A stretch of 64,000 nucleotides of DNA from VFKE01 sp043758025. Lineage in GTDB: Bacteria; Verrucomicrobiota; Verrucomicrobiia; Verrucomicrobiales; Verrucomicrobiaceae. The stretch is from the NCBI GenBank assembly GCA_043758025.1, contig JAYVOH010000098.1:1-64000 (forward strand), written 5' to 3'. Of the stretch, positions 61,025-64,000 are shown piece after piece. The position numbers were made by a program, and so were the translations under genes. The notes beneath the pieces are model-generated. The model was not told where the DNA came from. It worked only from the letters and a program-made list of their open reading frames with translations, and made no database searches. Numbering within the stretch: the first letter of the stretch is position 1; each line of letters starts with the position of its first letter.

Positions 61025-63787
61025 TTAGTCGTCGGTTGAAATTTGATTCACATCCAGCGAGACGAAACTTAACAGATCCGCGTCGCTCAGTTCAGTAAGT
61101 GGCAATTCTCCGCCGCTGGCAAGCACACCTTCAGCAAGGTCGCGTTTTTCCGTGATCACGCGGTCGATCCTCTCTTCCAAAGTGCCGCGACAGACGAATT
61201 TATGAACGAGCACGTTTTTTTTCTGGCCGATGCGGAAAGCGCGGTCGGTGGCCTGAGTTTCCACGGCGGGATTCCACCATCGATCAAAATGAATCACGTG
61301 CGATGCCGCCGTGAGAGTCAGTCCGGTGCCACCCGCCTTCAGCGATAGAATAAAATACGGCGGGCCTGATTCGCGCTGGAACTCATCGACCAGCGCGCGC
61401 CGCTGTTTCACGTCCGTCTTGCCCGTCAAGACAAGTCCATCACGCCCAAAGATGCCCCTCATGAAATCGCGGAGCGCCGGGATGATCTGGGTGAATTGCG
61501 TGAAGACCAGCACCCGCTCCTGCCGCTCAGCGATAGGCTGGCAGAGTTCGCGCAACCTCGCAAACTTCCCACTTTGCGCGGGATCATAGTGGGTGTCACC
61601 GCTGTGTTGCGCGGGGTGGTTGCAAATCTGCTTGAAGGCCATGAGCGCAGCGAGGATAAGGCCTTTTTTTTGCACGCCTTTGGTCTCGGACAGATCCTTT
61701 GCGAGCTGATCCACCACGCGCTGATAGAGAATGGCCTGGGGCTTGGTCAGCAGACACCAGGCGTTCATCTCGGTCTTGTCCGGAAGATCAGAGATGATGG
61801 TCTTGTCCGTCTTCAGTCGTCGCAAAATGTAGGGCCGGACCAGCTTGCGCATGGGTCCGTATTGCATGCCGTCGTTGCTGGACAATGATTTCACAAATCT
61901 CCCGAACGCGGCACCGGAGCCGAGCAGTCCGGGGTTGATGAAATCGAACAAAGACCACAAGTCGCCCAGCCGGTTCTCCACCGGTGTGCCGGTCAGAACA
62001 ATGCGATTGTCCGCCTGCAATTCTTTCACGGCGCGGGTTTGCGAAGCGCCGGGATTTTTGATGGCCTGCGCTTCATCGAGCACCGCAAGCCTCCAGCGCT
62101 GCTGCTTGAGCGCCTTGACTCGCAACATCATACCGTAGGTGGTGAGCACGAGATCGACGCCTTGCAGTGATTGCTCATTGCCTTCGGTGAAACGTTGGAG
62201 CCGATCCGGTTCAGCGCCCGAAGGATGAGCAATAAACAGCCGTAGCGTCGGCGCGAACTTGTCGGCCTCGCCCTTCCAGTTCGCCAGCAAAGACGCGGGC
62301 GCGACCAGCAACGACGCGCCGCCATCCGGTGCCGTGCGTTTTAAATGTAGCAACAAGGCGAGCACCTGAATCGTTTTGCCGAGGCCCATGTCATCCGCGA
62401 GGCACGCGCCGAGGCCGATCCGAGTCATGAAGTGCAGCCAGTTGACGCCATCGCGTTGATAGGGTCGCAGCGTGGCCTTGAGATCGGGATGCCCGGCGAT
62501 TTCATTCAGTCGCGCCGGATCACGCAAGTCTCCGAGCATCTTCTCCAACCACGGACCCGCTTCAATACCCGTCCATGCGCGCGCATCTTCAGTCAAAAGT
62601 TTCGCATCCGCACCTTCGATGCTCGCGCCGGAGAGCAGCCGCATCGCTTGGAGAAAAGAAATGCCGCCCGCGAATTGCATCGTCTGCGCCTGCCGCCAGT
62701 GATCGAGCACCGCTTGCAGTTTCTCCGCATCCGCCTCCACCCATTTGCCTTTGACGAGCACTAGGCCTTCCGCTGTTTTCAGGGCAAGAAGTTCGTTCGG
62801 CGTGAGCTTTTCTCCATCAAGCGTCAGCTCAATCTTAAAGCTGAGCAGGTCGCCTATGTCGAAAGCCTTCGGCGCCCCAGCACCCACCGTCACGGAAACT
62901 TTCGGGCGCGGCGGTGCGGATGGGTTCCACCAATCCGGAATGCGCACCGTGAGTCCGCATTCTTCGAAGCGCGGAACTTCTCTCAAGAACTTCAAGGCCT
63001 GCCCCGGAGTCCAGCTTTGGGGCCGATAGATATCGCCGCTCTCCACTTGATCCTTGGCCCACGCGCTCTGCTCCGCTGCACGGCTCAGGGGTTCCAGAAG
63101 ATTGAGCAACACCGTGCGATTCTGCGCTCCGGCGTATTCCTTGACCGCCTGTTGCAGTGGGAGATGCCGCGCTTTGCCCTCGGCGTTGAGTCCGCTCGTG
63201 TAAGTCGCGAGAAATGCAAAAGGATGATCGGGATTCTTTTTGTTCTCGGCCAGATGCAACGTGACCCGTCCCACCAGATGCCAGTGCGGCAGCGTCTCTC
63301 GCAACCAGGCATCCGGGCCCGAAAGATGCGCTGACGAACGCGCGATCACATGATTTCCAAACGCCGACCACAGTGCCCGCAACACGTCCGCAGTGAGATG
63401 TTCCGCGCCCCGCATCGGCGGAACTTGCTCGATGAATTTCGCCACCTCTGAATCGGACAATGCTTCGGGCGCAACCCCGCCCCGATGGCAAAATCGCGAC
63501 AGCCAATGCCCCGCGATTTCGCGCCAATAGATCGCAGGCGGCGGCAGATCGGCGCTGGTTTTCAGTGAAGCCAGCCAGAACAGCAACTCGGCTCCGCCCT
63601 GCTCTAGATATTCTCTGGCGGGCTGTTCATGACTCGGAGAAAAACATGATGATTCATCGCTCAGCTCGTCAGCGACGATATGACCTTCAGAAGTTAGAGA
63701 GAGCGAGAGCGGCAAGGTCCCGCGAAATAGAACATGTTTGGATTGCGGGCAAGTGCTTTGCACTTTCCATTTTGTCCGAAATTTCAC
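61025..63787 (-). CDS. SNF2-family DEAD/DEAH-box ATPase
   Basis: 920 residues, starting at the GTG at 63787 (a stop codon lies a few codons upstream and no ATG is near). The N-terminal 440 residues are typical of bacterial SNF2 proteins. The motor has motif I 'DDMGLGKT' (about 460), motif II 'DEAQAIKN', motif III 'LTGTPVENR' and motif VI 'QATDRAFRIGQKK'. Such proteins move along double-stranded DNA and remodel complexes on it; in bacteria RapA is a distant relative. With the adjacent SWIM protein it forms a conserved two-gene unit. Full length. Confidence 0.93.
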   Translation of the reverse strand: MKFRTKWKVQSTCPQSKHVLFRGTLPLSLSLTSEGHIVADELSDESSCFSPSHEQPAREYLEQGGAELLFWLASLKTSADLPPPAIYWREIAGHWLSRFCHRGGVAPEALSDSEVAKFIEQVPPMRGAEHLTADVLRALWSAFGNHVIARSSAHLSGPDAWLRETLPHWHLVGRVTLHLAENKKNPDHPFAFLATYTSGLNAEGKARHLPLQQAVKEYAGAQNRTVLLNLLEPLSRAAEQSAWAKDQVESGDIYRPQSWTPGQALKFLREVPRFEECGLTVRIPDWWNPSAPPRPKVSVTVGAGAPKAFDIGDLLSFKIELTLDGEKLTPNELLALKTAEGLVLVKGKWVEADAEKLQAVLDHWRQAQTMQFAGGISFLQAMRLLSGASIEGADAKLLTEDARAWTGIEAGPWLEKMLGDLRDPARLNEIAGHPDLKATLRPYQRDGVNWLHFMTRIGLGACLADDMGLGKTIQVLALLLHLKRTAPDGGASLLVAPASLLANWKGEADKFAPTLRLFIAHPSGAEPDRLQRFTEGNEQSLQGVDLVLTTYGMMLRVKALKQQRWRLAVLDEAQAIKNPGASQTRAVKELQADNRIVLTGTPVENRLGDLWSLFDFINPGLLGSGAAFGRFVKSLSSNDGMQYGPMRKLVRPYILRRLKTDKTIISDLPDKTEMNAWCLLTKPQAILYQRVVDQLAKDLSETKGVQKKGLILAALMAFKQICNHPAQHSGDTHYDPAQSGKFARLRELCQPIAERQERVLVFTQFTQIIPALRDFMRGIFGRDGLVLTGKTDVKQRRALVDEFQRESGPPYFILSLKAGGTGLTLTAASHVIHFDRWWNPAVETQATDRAFRIGQKKNVLVHKFVCRGTLEERIDRVITEKRDLAEGVLASGGELPLTELSDADLLSFVSLDVNQISTDD

Positions 63788-64000
63788 TTGCCATTTTAGG
63801 GTCTATTGAGTAAAACATTTTTCCATGACGACACAGCCCAGATTTTCAACGGCTCAACGGCTCAACGGATTTAGCGGCTCAACCCGCGCTGCTTTTACAA
63901 GGCGCGATTTCGGTGGATCGGGCGGATGGTCGGGCGATGGTAAGAGCCCGTCCGACAAGCGGCGGGCTTGAATCGCGGCTGGATATTGGAGCCGCTCGCC

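Noticed and set aside
63824..63971. A 48-codon open frame at the right end of the window
   Set aside because: It runs through short direct repeats (ggctcaac) and has no recognisable protein features; this end of the window seems non-coding.
1..64000. CRISPR arrays, rRNA genes, complete tRNA genes, prophage structural genes
   Set aside because: None could be supported by reading the sequence; a covariance-model and profile search would be decisive.

Overview
The window is one contiguous stretch of bacterial chromosome, most likely from a member of the Verrucomicrobiota. This is an inference from the mix of families: a giant autotransporter-type beta-strand repeat protein ending in a PEP-CTERM sorting signal, a TIGR03790-type protein, a DUF6600-type secreted protein, an SHD1-like secreted protein, huge secreted TPR proteins and a SWIM/SNF2 pair. 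No rRNA, complete tRNA, CRISPR array or phage module was seen.

Layout. Bases 2-8131 are the 3' part of a giant repeat protein that starts before the window. Bases 8189-10740 hold a defence-type block on the minus strand: an MT-A70 methyltransferase, a BglII/BstYI-like endonuclease, a DUF4145 protein and a truncated DNA methyltransferase. Bases 11200-15097 are guaB, a CvfB-like S1 protein and guaA, so IMP to GMP is nearly complete in one run. Bases 15126-18172 are accessory: a HEPN-like protein, a toxin-antitoxin pair and a Fic protein, separated by two extra copies of the guaA 3' end. Bases 18333-25074 hold a membrane pseudokinase/Sel1 protein, an HtrA-type protease, a pseudouridine synthase and small envelope proteins. 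Bases 25222-33123 are mostly cell-envelope genes (YihY, an AI-2E/GAF fusion, an L,D-transpeptidase, an OmpA-like protein, DUF6600). Bases 33189-38980 are metabolic: trxB, a toxin-antitoxin pair directly upstream of ribE, pheA and an Aas-like AMP ligase. Bases 39336-43611 are a three-gene, translationally coupled operon of exported proteins, lying inside the wreckage of a duplicated TIGR03790 gene. Bases 43846-48001 hold TIGR03790, a metallo-beta-lactamase-fold hydrolase and recN. Then come an AT-rich frameshifted gene, a REP-associated transposase with its inverted repeats, a 2030-residue TPR protein with a coupled lipoprotein, tyrS, an SHD1-like protein, a mixed ParD/PemK-type pair, rnhA, and the SWIM/SNF2 pair.

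The most interesting structure is not a single gene. In three places accessory genes sit just after the 3' end of a resident gene, and the far side of the insert carries another copy of that gene's 3' end: the PEP-CTERM gene around the restriction block, guaA around the HEPN/TA and Fic blocks, and the AMP-ligase/TIGR03790 junction around the secreted operon. The guaA copies differ mostly at silent codon positions, so they are real guaA tails of different ancestry. No integrase is visible. A second theme is a set of 57-65 bp two-hairpin elements whose stem sequences differ but whose design is constant; one lies inside a methyltransferase reading frame.
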